From Rhodococcus phenolicus (GTDB lineage Bacteria > Actinomycetota > Actinomycetes > Mycobacteriales > Mycobacteriaceae): DNA of 64,000 nt. Shown piece by piece: positions 19,158-28,267 of this stretch. Both the position numbers and the translations under genes were made by a program. The stretch covers positions 1 through 64,000 of the forward strand of contig NZ_LRRH01000051.1 of NCBI RefSeq assembly GCF_001646785.1, written 5' to 3'. The notes beneath the pieces are model-generated. The model saw only the letters and a list, made by a program, of their open reading frames with translations, had not been told where the DNA came from and did not search any database. Every line of letters begins with the position of its first letter. Position 1 is the first letter of the stretch.

Positions 19158-20665
19158 TGGCGCTGGGGAGAGCGTTCTCGGTCGCGGTCACCGGTGTCGA
19201 CGGACAGGTCGTGGAGATCGAAGCCGACATCGGCCGGGGGCTGCCCGGCGTGAAGATGGTCGGATTGCCGGACACGGCGCTGCAGGAATCGCGCGATCGA
19301 GTGCGGGCGGCGGTGACGAATTCCGGTGGGGAATGGCCGGATTCGAAGGTGGTACTGGCGTTGTCACCGGCGACGCTGCCGAAAGTCGGCAGCGTGTACG
19401 ACGTTGCCCTCGCGTGCAGCGTGCTCAACGCCGCGAAAGCGCTTCCGCTGGAAGCGTTGACGAAGACGATCCTGATCGGGGAACTTGCACTCGACGGACG
19501 GATCCGCCCGGTTCGTGGGGTGCTGCCGGCGGTGCTCGCGGCGGCCCGTGCGGGATGGGCACGCATCGTCGTGCCCACGGCGACGATGGCGGAAGCGGGT
19601 CTGGTCGACGGCATCGACGTGTTCGGCGCCGACACCCTCGCCGAGGTCGTGTTGTGGCTGCGCGGAGACGGGCCCCTGCACCGGCCGGACTCCAGGCCCG
19701 TGCTGCAACGCCCGGTGCGGGCGGATCTGAGTGAGGTCGTCGGACAGCTCGAGGCGCGGCGCGCCATCGAGGTCGCCGCGGCCGGAGCCCATCACCTCAT
19801 GCTCACGGGGCCACCGGGAATCGGGAAAACGATGTTGGCGCAACGTCTTCCGGGGATCCTCCCGATCCTCTCCGAAGAGCACGCACTCGAGGTCACCGCG
19901 ATCCACTCGGTTGCGGGTACGCTCAGCGCCGATCGGCCACTGGTCCTGGATCCGCCGTTCATCGCCCCGCACCACACGGCGTCGGTCAGTTCCCTCATCG
20001 GCGGGGGCACCGGCATGGCGAAACCCGGCGCGGTGAGCCGGGCGCATCGCGGAGTGCTGTTCCTCGACGAGGTCGCAGAGATGGGCATCAAGGCTCTCGA
20101 AGCGCTCCGCACCCCGCTCGAGGACGGGGAAGTACGGATCGCGCGTCGCGACGGAGTCGCCCGCTACCCGGCGAGATTTCAGCTGATCCTCGCTGCCAAC
20201 CCGTGCCCGTGCGCGCCGCCGCGTGATGCGGATTGCGTGTGTGCCCCGACGGCACGCCGTCGCTACCTGGGCAGGCTGTCGGGACCGCTGCTCGACCGCG
20301 TCGATCTCCGGGTACGGATGGAATCGGTCGCGACGAGCGCGCTGATGGGCGACACGGGGGAGAGCACCGAGGACGTCCGCGCCCGCGTCGCCCGGGCGCG
20401 CGCAGCCGCTGCCGAGAGATGGGCGGAGTTCGGCTGGTCCACCAACGCGGAGGTTCCGGGCCCGGCGCTGCGCCAGCGGTTCCGCCTGTCGCCGGCCGCG
20501 CTCAAGCCGGTCGAATGGGCGCTACGGAAGGGCGCGATCACCGCGCGCGGGGCGGACAGGGCGATCAGAGTCGCCTGGACCGTCGCAGATCTCGCCGGGC
20601 TCGACCGGCCCGGGGAGACGGAGGTCGCGGCGGCACTGGACTTCCGGGATCGGGGTGTCGCGTGA
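19157..20665 (+). CDS. comM: ComM/YifB-family AAA+ ATPase
   Basis: This 502-residue Mg-chelatase-like AAA+ protein has an N-terminal Lon-like fold (GLPGVKMVGLPDTALQES), the Walker A GPPGIGKT near residues 217-224, the Walker B VLFLDE and a conserved Cys-rich loop NPCPCAPPRDADCVC. ComM of naturally competent bacteria is a helicase promoting branch migration during recombination. It starts in a TGATG overlap with yraN and overlaps dprA by 4 nt, forming a three-gene unit. Confidence 0.94.
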   Translation: MALGRAFSVAVTGVDGQVVEIEADIGRGLPGVKMVGLPDTALQESRDRVRAAVTNSGGEWPDSKVVLALSPATLPKVGSVYDVALACSVLNAAKALPLEALTKTILIGELALDGRIRPVRGVLPAVLAAARAGWARIVVPTATMAEAGLVDGIDVFGADTLAEVVLWLRGDGPLHRPDSRPVLQRPVRADLSEVVGQLEARRAIEVAAAGAHHLMLTGPPGIGKTMLAQRLPGILPILSEEHALEVTAIHSVAGTLSADRPLVLDPPFIAPHHTASVSSLIGGGTGMAKPGAVSRAHRGVLFLDEVAEMGIKALEALRTPLEDGEVRIARRDGVARYPARFQLILAANPCPCAPPRDADCVCAPTARRRYLGRLSGPLLDRVDLRVRMESVATSALMGDTGESTEDVRARVARARAAAAERWAEFGWSTNAEVPGPALRQRFRLSPAALKPVEWALRKGAITARGADRAIRVAWTVADLAGLDRPGETEVAAALDFRDRGVA

Positions 20666-21813
20666 ACGCGCCGGACACACGCCGGCTTGCGTGGGCGTAT
20701 CTGTCGACAGTGGCGCAGGGACCGTCGCGGCGGCTGGCAGATGCCGTCGCACAGCACGGACCCGAAGCGATCGCCGACGCGGTGCGCGAAGGAACGCCGG
20801 GATCCGAGATCTCCCGGCGCACCCGCGGGCGGGCCCATCTGGACAGCGCGGCCGCGGATCTCGAGATGGTCGCTCGGCTCGGCGGACGCTTGGTCACACC
20901 GGACGACGCCGAGTGGCCCGCATGGCAGTTGCTGCCGTTCGGTTCGCTCACCACCGGTACCGATTCCGACACCGGCCCGTTGGCATTGTGGGTGCTGGGA
21001 CGCCGACCGCTCGACGAACTGTTCGAGCGTGCGGTCGCGGTCGTCGGCACGCGCGCCGCGAGCGGATACGGCGAACACGTCACTTCCGAGATCGCCGGTG
21101 ATCTCGCGGTCGACGGCTGGACGGTGGTGTCGGGTGCGGCGTTCGGGGTCGACGCCGCAGCGCACCGCGCGGCGCTGGGGGTCGGCGGCACAACCGTCGC
21201 GGTGCTCGCGTGCGGAATCGACCGGGCGTATCCGTCGGCGCACACGGTGATGCTGCGCAGGATTGCCGAGCAAGGGGCGGTGATCAGCGAGTATCCGCCG
21301 GGCACGACGCCCGCCCGCTACCGGTTCCTGGCGCGCAACAGGTTGGTCGCCGCGTCGAGCAGCGCGGTCGTGGTCGTCGAGGCCGGGTGGCGCAGCGGTG
21401 CCCGTAACACCGCGTCGTGGGCGCGGCGACTGGGGCGTCCGGTCCTCGCGGTGCCGGGCCCGGTCACGTCGGCCGCCTCGCAGGGGTGCCACCGGATGAT
21501 CCGGGAAGGGGAGGCGACACTGGTGGGGAACGCCCGCGAGGTGGTAGAGGCGGCAGGAGCGGTCGCGGTCGCCGACGACGGGGATGGGTCGTGGCGCCGT
21601 TCGCTCGACGGAATGTCCGGTGACATGGAGATGGTGTACGAGGCGTTCCCCGCGGTCGGGGCCTGCGGCGTCCCCGAACTGTCCGAATCGGCGGGACTGG
21701 ACGTCGACCGGGTGCGCGCGGCGTTGCCGTTGCTCGAACTCGCCGGACTGGTCTCGCGCGACGACACAGGTTGGTCGCGGCGCGGCGGGCAGAACGGCGT
21801 GGTCGGCATGTAA
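20662..21813 (+). CDS. dprA: DNA-processing protein DprA
   Basis: DprA loads RecA on incoming single-stranded DNA. The Rossmann-like core shows AVVGTRAASGYGEH near residue 127, SGAAFGVDAAAHRAAL near 160 and ACGIDRAYPSAH. A C-terminal winged-helix region (VYEAFPAVGACGVPELSESAG) completes the 383-residue protein. The GTG at 20662 overlaps the comM stop (GTGA). The yraN-comM-dprA block is conserved in actinobacteria whether or not they are known to be competent. Confidence 0.95.
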   Translation: MNAPDTRRLAWAYLSTVAQGPSRRLADAVAQHGPEAIADAVREGTPGSEISRRTRGRAHLDSAAADLEMVARLGGRLVTPDDAEWPAWQLLPFGSLTTGTDSDTGPLALWVLGRRPLDELFERAVAVVGTRAASGYGEHVTSEIAGDLAVDGWTVVSGAAFGVDAAAHRAALGVGGTTVAVLACGIDRAYPSAHTVMLRRIAEQGAVISEYPPGTTPARYRFLARNRLVAASSSAVVVVEAGWRSGARNTASWARRLGRPVLAVPGPVTSAASQGCHRMIREGEATLVGNAREVVEAAGAVAVADDGDGSWRRSLDGMSGDMEMVYEAFPAVGACGVPELSESAGLDVDRVRAALPLLELAGLVSRDDTGWSRRGGQNGVVGM

Positions 21814-21824
21814 TGTCGATCAAG

Positions 21825-21843
21825 TTAGGTAACCCTGATAAAT
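21825..21843 (+). promoter_or_regulatory. IdeR/DtxR-like iron box upstream of viuB
   Basis: TTAGGTAACCCTGATAA starts with a perfect TTAGGT half site of the IdeR consensus; the second half is weaker (about 11 of 19 positions match). It overlaps the region just before the Shine-Dalgarno, so iron-loaded IdeR could block initiation. Confidence 0.5.
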
Positions 21844-21855
21844 GGAGGTGACCAG

Positions 21856-22638
21856 GTGGCCCGACAGGCACCGAAATCGGCGGAGCTGACCGTCGTGCGG
21901 ACCGAACGACTTTCCGACCATCTGACGCGCGTGTACTTCGGCGGCCCGGGATTCGCGCAGTTCGAACCCAGCGTCTTCACCGACTCCTACGTGAAGATCG
22001 AACTCGAATCCGCGGGTGAGACCGTCGTGCGGACCTACACGGTACGGTCCGTCGACGCCGAGCGCCGCGAGATCGCGATCGACTTCGTCGTCCACGGGGA
22101 TCAGGGTGTCGCGGGTCCCTGGGCCGTGTCGGCCCGCCCGGGAGACACGGTGGTCGTGCGAGGACCGGGTGGTGCCTACCGTCCCGACCCGGAGGCCGAC
22201 TGGCATCTCCTCGCCGGCGACGAGACCGCGATCCCAGCGATCGCCGCCGCACTCGAATCCCTCGCACCCGACGCGACCGGCCGGGTGTTCATCGAGGTCG
22301 CCGGAGCGGACGACGAGATCTCGTTGACCGCACCGGCGGGTGTCGAGATCACCTGGCTGCACCGTGGAACCGACGCGGGATCCGTCGACGCAGACCGTGC
22401 GGCCGCGAACGCGCCGCTGGTTGCAGCGGTGACCGGCGCGGAATGGCTGCCCGGCGCCGTGCACGCGTTCGTGCACGGCGAGGCCGAGACCGTGATGCAC
22501 CACCTGCGCCCGTACATCCGCAAGGTACGCGGTGTGCCTGCGGCGCGAGCCTCGATCTCCGGCTACTGGAAGCGCGGTCGTACCGAGGAGACGTTCCGCG
22601 AGTGGAAGCGCGAACTGGCTGCGAGCGAAGTGGGCTGA
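21856..22638 (+). CDS. viuB: Siderophore-interacting FAD-binding reductase (ViuB type)
   Basis: This 260-residue flavoprotein of the SIP family reduces ferric siderophores in the cytoplasm. The N-terminal FAD barrel carries RTYTVRS (59-65), followed by a flavodoxin-reductase-like NAD(P)H domain, and ends with the family block RGVPAARASISGYWKRGRTEE. GGAGGTGA gives a strong ribosome-binding site for the GTG start. An IdeR-like box lies upstream. It is convergent with an exporter that also has an iron-type half box. Confidence 0.88.
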   Translation: MARQAPKSAELTVVRTERLSDHLTRVYFGGPGFAQFEPSVFTDSYVKIELESAGETVVRTYTVRSVDAERREIAIDFVVHGDQGVAGPWAVSARPGDTVVVRGPGGAYRPDPEADWHLLAGDETAIPAIAAALESLAPDATGRVFIEVAGADDEISLTAPAGVEITWLHRGTDAGSVDADRAAANAPLVAAVTGAEWLPGAVHAFVHGEAETVMHHLRPYIRKVRGVPAARASISGYWKRGRTEETFREWKRELAASEVG

Positions 22639-22642
22639 GTTC

Positions 22643-23845
22643 TCATTCCCCGGCGGTGTGGTCGCGGGGCTCGCGCGTCAGCGTCAGCAGTGCAATGAGC
22701 GCGAGCCCCCCGCACACCACGATCGCGAGAGCCATCGGCACCGCGGTGCCCTCGCCACCCAACCCGACGAGTGGGGACACGAGTGCCGCGAGCCCGAACT
22801 GGGATGCGCCCATGACGGCCGAGCCGGTGCCCGCGGCCGAGGGGACCTGGGCCTGACCGAGAGCGGTCGCGTTGCCCATGATGAACCCGATGCTCGCGAC
22901 GCACACCCACAGCAGCGGCAGGATTACCCAGCGTTCGGTCCCCGCGGCGATCGTCGCGATCAGCAGCAGGATCCCGGCCCCGAAGAGCAGGGCCGCGCCG
23001 AACCGCAGCAGGCTGCGCACCTCGATGCGGCCGATCAGTCGTGTATTGACGATGTTGGCGCCGACCAGTCCGATCGAGTTGACCGCGAAGACCAGCGAGA
23101 ACTGGCCGGGCGACAGACCCAGGAGATCCTGCGTGACGAACGACGACGCCGAGATGTAGGCGAACATCGCGCCGAAACCGAGCGCGAACGTCGCGGCGTA
23201 GCCGACGAACCGGCGGTTGCGTGCGACATAGCCGAAATTGCGGGCGAGCGCGCTCAATCCGCCACCGTGGCGCTTTTCCGGCGGTAGCGATTCGGGAACG
23301 AAGGAGAGCACGCCGATCGTCATCACCACGGCCACGGCCGCCAGTACCCAGAAGATGCCGCGCCACCCGATCGGTCCGAGCAGGACACCACCGAGCAGCG
23401 GTGCGACGATCGGCGCGACACCGCCGATGATCATCATGACTCCGAACAACTTCGCGGCGGAGTTGCCCCGCGCCCGGTCGGCGATCACCGCACGCGCGAG
23501 AACGATGCCGGTGCCACCGCTGAAACCCTGGATCAATCGGGCCGCCACCAGCACCTCGATCGTCGGTGCCGTCGCGCACAGGACGCTGCTCAGCGCGAGC
23601 ACGACGGTGCCGGCCAGCAACAGCCGTCGGCGTCCCCAGCTGTCGGACAACGGCCCGACGATCAGCTGTCCCGCACCGAGCCCGGCCATGAACGTCGTGA
23701 GGGTGAGCTGCACTCCGACGGTCGTGGTGCCCAGGCTCTCCGACATGACCGGGAGGCCGGGCAGATACATGTCCGTGGCCAGTGGCGCTGTCGCCGACAA
23801 CAGTGCCAGCGCAAACAGCATCTGCAGAGGAATTGTTTTACTCAC
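22643..23845 (-). CDS. MFS transporter, Bcr/CflA drug-resistance type
   Basis: This 400-residue protein has twelve predicted membrane segments. The family motif GPLSDSWGRRRLLLAG lies in the first cytoplasmic loop and LATDMYLPGLPVMSESL in the first periplasmic loop, as in Bcr/CflA exporters. The start GTG (MSKTIPLQ) lies 6 nt after TAAGGT, so it is probably leaderless. That -10 overlaps an IdeR-like half site, suggesting iron control and a role in siderophore or drug export rather than only multidrug efflux. It ends 4 bp from the viuB stop. Confidence 0.85.
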   Translation of the reverse strand: MSKTIPLQMLFALALLSATAPLATDMYLPGLPVMSESLGTTTVGVQLTLTTFMAGLGAGQLIVGPLSDSWGRRRLLLAGTVVLALSSVLCATAPTIEVLVAARLIQGFSGGTGIVLARAVIADRARGNSAAKLFGVMMIIGGVAPIVAPLLGGVLLGPIGWRGIFWVLAAVAVVMTIGVLSFVPESLPPEKRHGGGLSALARNFGYVARNRRFVGYAATFALGFGAMFAYISASSFVTQDLLGLSPGQFSLVFAVNSIGLVGANIVNTRLIGRIEVRSLLRFGAALLFGAGILLLIATIAAGTERWVILPLLWVCVASIGFIMGNATALGQAQVPSAAGTGSAVMGASQFGLAALVSPLVGLGGEGTAVPMALAIVVCGGLALIALLTLTREPRDHTAGE

Positions 23846-23848
23846 GAA

Positions 23849-23857
23849 CTAACCTTA
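23849..23857 (-). promoter_or_regulatory. IdeR-like half box over the MFS promoter
   Basis: On the minus strand TAAGGTTAG matches the left half of the IdeR consensus (TWAGGTTAG). TAAGGT within it also fits a -10 element 6 nt before the GTG. The right half is not conserved. Confidence 0.45.
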
Positions 23858-23939
23858 GTGGTCGACCGCGCGTGCCCCGTGGCACCCTTCCACGGCGCGG
23901 GAACTTGCGCGTATCCGCTCCGCCGAGCACCGTGACGAC

Positions 23940-24863
23940 ATGACCGACCTCCCGGCCCCGCTCGCGGTGCATCTCGAGGAATTCGCCGAGCACCTCGAAT
24001 TGCAGGGCGGGCGCTCCGCGCACACGGTCCGCGCATACACCGCGGACGTCCGCTTCCTGCTGGAGCACCTCGAGACCGCACACCCCGGTGCCAGGATCAC
24101 GGATCTGTCCCTCGACGTACTGCGATCGTGGCTCGCGACGCAGGTCGCAGGGGGTGCCGCCCGCACGACCCTCGCCCGGCGTACCTCGACCGCCCGGACG
24201 TTCACGGCGTGGCTCGTGCGGACGTCGCGACTCGATCACGACCCTGCGGCGCGGCTCGTCTCGCCGCGCGCGTATCGCACCCTGCCTGCGGTGCTGCGGT
24301 CCGACCAGGCACTCGAACTCATGGATGCCGCGGAATCCGGCGCCGCCGAACAGGATCCCGTGGCGATCCGCGACCGTCTGATCGTCGAGTTGTTGTACGC
24401 GACGGGGATCCGGGTCGGCGAGCTCTGCGGGCTCGACCTGGACGACGTCGACGCGGACCGGCGCGTGCTACGGGTGCTCGGCAAGGGCAACAAGGAACGG
24501 GTCGTGCCCTACGGAGCGCCGGCGGCAGCCGCGATCGAGGAGTGGCTGGGTCACGGACGGCCCGCCCTCGTGCGTGCGCCCTCCGGTCCGGCGCTCCTGC
24601 TGGGCAAGCGCGGAGGACGCATCGATCAGCGTCAGGTGCGCACCGTGGTGCACGACGCCGTGGCCGCGGTACCGGGCGCCCCGGATCTGGCGCCGCACGG
24701 GTTGCGGCACAGCGCGGCGACGCATCTGCTCGAGGGCGGTGCCGATCTGCGCGTCGTCCAGGAAGTCCTCGGGCACTCGAGTCTGGCGACGACGCAGCTC
24801 TACACACACGTCTCGGTCGCGCGCTTGCGTGCCGCCCACGAACAGGCCCATCCACGCGCCTGA
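23940..24863 (+). CDS. xerC: Tyrosine recombinase XerC
   Basis: XerC resolves chromosome dimers at dif with XerD. All catalytic residues are present in the 307-residue chain: Arg158 (TGIRVGEL), Lys182 (GKGNKER), His253 and Arg256 ([16 protein letters not shown]), His279 (LGHSS) and Tyr288 (LYTHVS). An N-terminal SAM-like core-binding domain covers residues 1-100. Its position near dprA and rpsB matches mycobacteria and argues for the housekeeping XerC rather than a phage integrase. Confidence 0.94.
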   Translation: MTDLPAPLAVHLEEFAEHLELQGGRSAHTVRAYTADVRFLLEHLETAHPGARITDLSLDVLRSWLATQVAGGAARTTLARRTSTARTFTAWLVRTSRLDHDPAARLVSPRAYRTLPAVLRSDQALELMDAAESGAAEQDPVAIRDRLIVELLYATGIRVGELCGLDLDDVDADRRVLRVLGKGNKERVVPYGAPAAAAIEEWLGHGRPALVRAPSGPALLLGKRGGRIDQRQVRTVVHDAVAAVPGAPDLAPHGLRHSAATHLLEGGADLRVVQEVLGHSSLATTQLYTHVSVARLRAAHEQAHPRA

Positions 24864-24870
24864 TCCGGCC

Positions 24871-24898
24871 TGACGGCGTCGGACGGATTTGGTAGCGT
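24871..24898 (+). promoter_or_regulatory. Promoter of the ParA-like gene
   Basis: A -35-like TGACGG (24871-24876) and -10 TAGCGT (24893-24898) are 16 bp apart. They give a short leader containing a G-run ribosome-binding site before the GTG at 24929. Confidence 0.5.
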
Positions 24899-24928
24899 CC
24901 CCGCGTATTCGATCCGGGGGGGGAATCT

Positions 24929-26497
24929 GTGAACAGCGACGAGTCGCCGCATGCTCTTCCGGCCTGGCTCCGGGAGGAGCCGACGCCGGAGCCGGTGTCC
25001 ACACCTGCCCGCCGTGGCTTCCTGCGCTCTGGCCGGTCCGCGCACGACGAGCCGCCGGAGCGGTCGGATCCACAGCCGGTACCGCCCCAACCGCTCCCGC
25101 CCCAGCCGCTCCCGTCCGTCGAGGCCGTGACGCAGGCGGCTGCCGCGAGCCCGGCTGCGGGAGTACCACCGGTCGTTCCGTCGAACCCGATCGCGTCGGT
25201 GCCGTTCGGCGTGCCGCTGGTGATGCCGGCAACCACACCTGTTCCCACCGGCGGACCCGCGGTTCCGGAGCCGGACCGGCCATCCGGGCCGGTCCCGCAG
25301 TCGCCCGCCGCCGTGCCGGCACCGCCGGCGGTGCCGGTACCGACTGCACCACCTGTCGAGCCTCGAATGTCGGTTCCGGTGGAGCCGAGGGTGACGCCGC
25401 AGGTGGTCGCCCAGCCCGTCCCGGAACCGGTCCGGTCGTGGTCGGCGCCGTCTCCGCTGCCACCTGCCGAGCAGCAGCTGTCACCGCCGGGGACCGGCAC
25501 GTTGTCACCGCCGGGGACCGGCACGATGTCACCCGCTGCGCCGGATCATCAACCGTCGAGTCTCGATCTCGAATCCGGGGTGCTCGTCAAACGATCCCGC
25601 CGGTCGCCGTCGGGTGGGTGGCGACGAAGCGTGCATAGGCTGACCGGTGGCATGCTCGGTCCGGGTGAATCCGGCGACGAGTCCCGTCGGCAGGACATGG
25701 TCGACCGGATCCGTCAGCCCATCGGGGGTGACTACCGGATCGCGGTGTTGTCGCTGAAGGGCGGGGTCGGCAAGACCACGACGACCGTCGGTCTCGGATC
25801 GACGTTCGCGTCGCTGCGCGGGGACTGTGTGATTGCCGTCGATGCGAACCCCGATTTCGGGACGCTGGCTCAGCGGGTTCCCCAGCAGACGCATTCGACG
25901 GTTCGGGATCTGCTCGCGGCGGCGCCGCGCATCGAGCGGTATTCGGATGTGCGGGCTCACACGTCGCAGGCGTCGAGTCGTCTCGAGGTGCTGGCCAGCG
26001 AACGCGATCCGGCGGTGTCGGAGGCGTTCAGCGAGTCCGATTACCGGCAGGTCATCGAGATCCTGCAGGTGTACTACAACATCATCCTCACGGACTGCGG
26101 CACGGGCATCATGCATTCGGCGATGCGCGGGGTCCTCGATCTGGCGAACGCATTGGTGCTGGTCAGCTCGCCGGCGATCGACGGTGCCCGCAGTGCGGCC
26201 GCGACGCTGGACTGGCTGGAGCATCACGGTTTCGACGAGCTCGTCGCGCGTACGGTCGTCGTGATCAGTTCGGCGCGTCCGGGCGCGTCGAACATCGACA
26301 TGGACGCGCTGACCGGTCATTTTCTGGCGCGGTGCCGCGCGGTGCAGGTGGTGCCGTTCGACGAGCATCTCGCCGAGGGCGCCGAACTGGACCTCGAGGC
26401 GATGCGTCCGGCGACGCGCCGAGCGTTCGTGGAACTCGCGGCAATGGTCGCCGACGACTTTCCGCCGGTGTCGGGGCGTCACGCCGTGCGGTGGTGA
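24929..26497 (+). CDS. MinD/ParA-like ATPase with long proline-rich N-terminus
   Basis: This 522-residue protein has two parts. Residues 1 to about 200 are low-complexity and rich in Pro, Val, Ala and Thr (PQPLPPQPLP repeats). The C-terminal half is a deviant-Walker ATPase with KGGVGKTTTTVGLGSTFA near 277-294 and VIAVDANPDFGTLAQ. The layout resembles EspI-type proteins of type VII secretion loci and other actinobacterial SIMIBI ATPases, but no ESX gene is nearby. The Pro-rich region could dock to a membrane or secretion partner. The role is unknown. Confidence 0.72.
   Translation: MNSDESPHALPAWLREEPTPEPVSTPARRGFLRSGRSAHDEPPERSDPQPVPPQPLPPQPLPSVEAVTQAAAASPAAGVPPVVPSNPIASVPFGVPLVMPATTPVPTGGPAVPEPDRPSGPVPQSPAAVPAPPAVPVPTAPPVEPRMSVPVEPRVTPQVVAQPVPEPVRSWSAPSPLPPAEQQLSPPGTGTLSPPGTGTMSPAAPDHQPSSLDLESGVLVKRSRRSPSGGWRRSVHRLTGGMLGPGESGDESRRQDMVDRIRQPIGGDYRIAVLSLKGGVGKTTTTVGLGSTFASLRGDCVIAVDANPDFGTLAQRVPQQTHSTVRDLLAAAPRIERYSDVRAHTSQASSRLEVLASERDPAVSEAFSESDYRQVIEILQVYYNIILTDCGTGIMHSAMRGVLDLANALVLVSSPAIDGARSAAATLDWLEHHGFDELVARTVVVISSARPGASNIDMDALTGHFLARCRAVQVVPFDEHLAEGAELDLEAMRPATRRAFVELAAMVADDFPPVSGRHAVRW
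25481..25528 (+). repeat. 24-bp tandem duplication in the Pro-rich region
   Basis: Two copies of a 24-bp unit beginning TCACCGCCGGGGACCGGCAC differ at one base and encode SPPGTGTL/SPPGTGTM. This is a recent in-frame duplication in a disordered segment. Confidence 0.85.
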
Positions 26498-26509
26498 GCG
26501 CACCGCGGC

Positions 26510-26995
26510 TCAGACCGGTTCGAGTCGGATGACGGTCGGCCGGACCAGCGGTAGCGGATCGAGGTAGTCGTCCCGATCGCGGCGCAGACCCCAGTGCAGG
26601 CATGCCGGGACCGGACATCCTTCGTGTCCCGCCTCGAGGGTGCCGAGCCGGTCGCCGCGCGCGACCCGACGACCGGGGGTCACGCTCGCGGTCACCGGTT
26701 CGTAGGTGGTGCGCAGACCGCCCTCGTGGTCGACCGACACGACCGGTTTGCCGCCGACGACCCCGGCGAACACGACCGTGCCGTCCGCGGCGGATCGCAC
26801 CACCTGCCCGGCGGATCCGGTCAGGTCGACGCCGCGATGTCCGGGCAGCCAGTCGTGTTCGGGAGGATCGAACGGTCGGGCGACCGCGGGCCGGGGTTGC
26901 AGCGGCCAGTCGTAGCCGGCCGGCGCGGCGTGCGCGGGCGGGCCGCACGCCAGCGTTGCCGTGACCGAGACGACGACCGTCCGGAAGATTCTCAT
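26510..26995 (-). CDS. Secreted M23-family peptidase-like protein
   Basis: This 161-residue protein begins MRIFRTVVVSVTATLACGPPAHA, a Sec signal peptide with probable cleavage after AHA. The mature part is a LytM-like fold: HRGVDLTG gives the zinc ligands His53 and Asp57, but the usual H-x-H is C-L-H (Cys132, His134). The gene faces away from rpsB as in mycobacteria. The Cys-for-His change is probably a family trait and may mean altered catalysis or peptidoglycan binding only. A longer TTG-started form would bury the signal peptide. Confidence 0.8.
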   Translation of the reverse strand: MRIFRTVVVSVTATLACGPPAHAAPAGYDWPLQPRPAVARPFDPPEHDWLPGHRGVDLTGSAGQVVRSAADGTVVFAGVVGGKPVVSVDHEGGLRTTYEPVTASVTPGRRVARGDRLGTLEAGHEGCPVPACLHWGLRRDRDDYLDPLPLVRPTVIRLEPV

Positions 26996-27310
26996 CTGCC
27001 CAGAATTTCCCGTCGGGGGAGAGTCGGCCAGACCGCTGTCCGCGATTGTGGACAACTTGCCCGTGATGCACAGGCAGGACGCTCACGGCCGTTCACCGGC
27101 CGGTTTACGGTCGGGCGGGTACAGGCCGTACACTAGTCGGGCGGTCTGCGTTCGCAGATCGACTTCGCGCGTCCGCGCGCCGATCGTGCTGCGAGTTCCC
27201 GGGCACATCGGACATGGCCACCGGCTGGTCCCGCAAGGGTTCGGTGGGCATGCGGGCGCCAGGGCGGGCATCGTGCCCGCAGCAACCGAAACGAAAGGCA
27301 GAACACAGCT
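26996..27310. other. 315-bp divergent gap between M23 gene and rpsB
   Basis: It holds the rpsB promoter and a ~170-nt rpsB leader. A 9-bp sequence equal to the actinobacterial DnaA-box consensus (TTGTCCACA, minus strand, 27047-27055) is also present. No gene is seen. Confidence 0.6.
27104..27134 (+). promoter_or_regulatory. Candidate rpsB promoter
   Basis: TTACGG/TTTACG near 27104-27110 and TACACT at 27129-27134 with 18-19 bp between them form a plausible promoter about 175 bp before rpsB. The long leader may allow feedback control by S2. Confidence 0.45.
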
Positions 27311-28138
27311 ATGGCTGTCGTTACCATGAAGCAGCTGCTCGACAGCGGCGCGCACTTCGGCCACCAGACCCGTCGCTGGAACCCGAAGATGAAGCGGTTC
27401 ATCTTCACCGACCGCAACGGCATCTACATCATCGATCTGCAGCAGACGCTGACCTACATCGACAAGGCCTACGAGTTCGTCAAGGAGACCGTTGCCCACG
27501 GCGGCACGGTCCTGTTCGTCGGCACCAAGAAGCAGGCCCAGGAGTCCATCGCGGAAGAGGCGACCCGTGTCGGGATGCCCTACGTGAACCAGCGCTGGCT
27601 CGGCGGCATGCTCACCAACTTCTCCACCGTCCACAAGCGCCTGCAGCGCCTGAAGGAGCTGGAGTCGATGGAGCAGACCGGTGGCTTCGAGGGTCGCACC
27701 AAGAAGGAAATCCTCATGCTCACGCGTGAGAAGACCAAGCTGGAGCGCACGCTCGGCGGCATCCGGGACATGGCCAAGGTTCCGTCGGCCATCTGGGTTG
27801 TCGACACGAACAAGGAGCACATCGCCGTCGGTGAGGCTCGCAAGCTGAACATCCCGGTCATCGCGATCCTCGACACCAACTGCGACCCGGACCTCGTCGA
27901 CTACCCGATCCCGGGCAACGACGACGCGATCCGTTCCGCGGCGCTGCTGACCAAGGTCGTCGCGTCCGCCGTCGCCGAGGGCGTGCAGGCCCGTGCCGGC
28001 CAGAGCGCCGACAAGGACGCCAAGCCCGAGGCCGGCGCCGGTGAGCCGCTCGCCGAGTGGGAGCAGGAGCTGCTCGCGCAGGCCACCCCGGCCGCCGATG
28101 CAGAGGCTCCCGCCGCGGACGCAGCCCCCGAGGCCTGA
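27311..28138 (+). CDS. rpsB: 30S ribosomal protein S2
   Basis: S2 binds late to the 30S subunit and is needed for S1-type and leader-containing mRNA binding. The 275-residue product begins [20 protein letters not shown] and contains the family blocks [18 protein letters not shown] and [14 protein letters not shown] long acidic Ala/Glu tail (residues 235-275) is typical of actinobacteria. A hairpin separates it from tsf, so tsf may be expressed partly by read-through. Confidence 0.97.
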   Translation: MAVVTMKQLLDSGAHFGHQTRRWNPKMKRFIFTDRNGIYIIDLQQTLTYIDKAYEFVKETVAHGGTVLFVGTKKQAQESIAEEATRVGMPYVNQRWLGGMLTNFSTVHKRLQRLKELESMEQTGGFEGRTKKEILMLTREKTKLERTLGGIRDMAKVPSAIWVVDTNKEHIAVGEARKLNIPVIAILDTNCDPDLVDYPIPGNDDAIRSAALLTKVVASAVAEGVQARAGQSADKDAKPEAGAGEPLAEWEQELLAQATPAADAEAPAADAAPEA

Positions 28139-28146
28139 TCCGTTGC

Positions 28147-28188
28147 ACGGCCCCGACCGCTCGATCGCGAGATCATGGTCGGGGCCGT
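28147..28188 (+). terminator. Hairpin between rpsB and tsf
   Basis: ACGGCCCCGACC pairs perfectly with GGTCGGGGCCGT around an 18-nt loop. With no T run, it may be a partial terminator that sets the S2 to EF-Ts ratio. Confidence 0.65.
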
Positions 28189-28267
28189 TGCACTGCGGGC
28201 AGTCCCGCGCCGGTGCCGCCCGCACCCGATGAACTTTTCCTTCACAGACACAGGAGGCTCGCTCACC

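Noticed and set aside
23940-24863. Tyrosine recombinase as a sign of an integrated element
   Set aside because: Conserved chromosomal position near dprA and rpsB, no flanking repeats or tRNA gene, no phage genes: it is housekeeping XerC.
27047-27055. Perfect DnaA-box consensus and two near matches at 18692 and 18711, as a possible replication origin
   Set aside because: Isolated sites; no dnaA/dnaN genes, no AT-rich unwinding region and no box cluster. A 9-mer can occur by chance in 64 kb.
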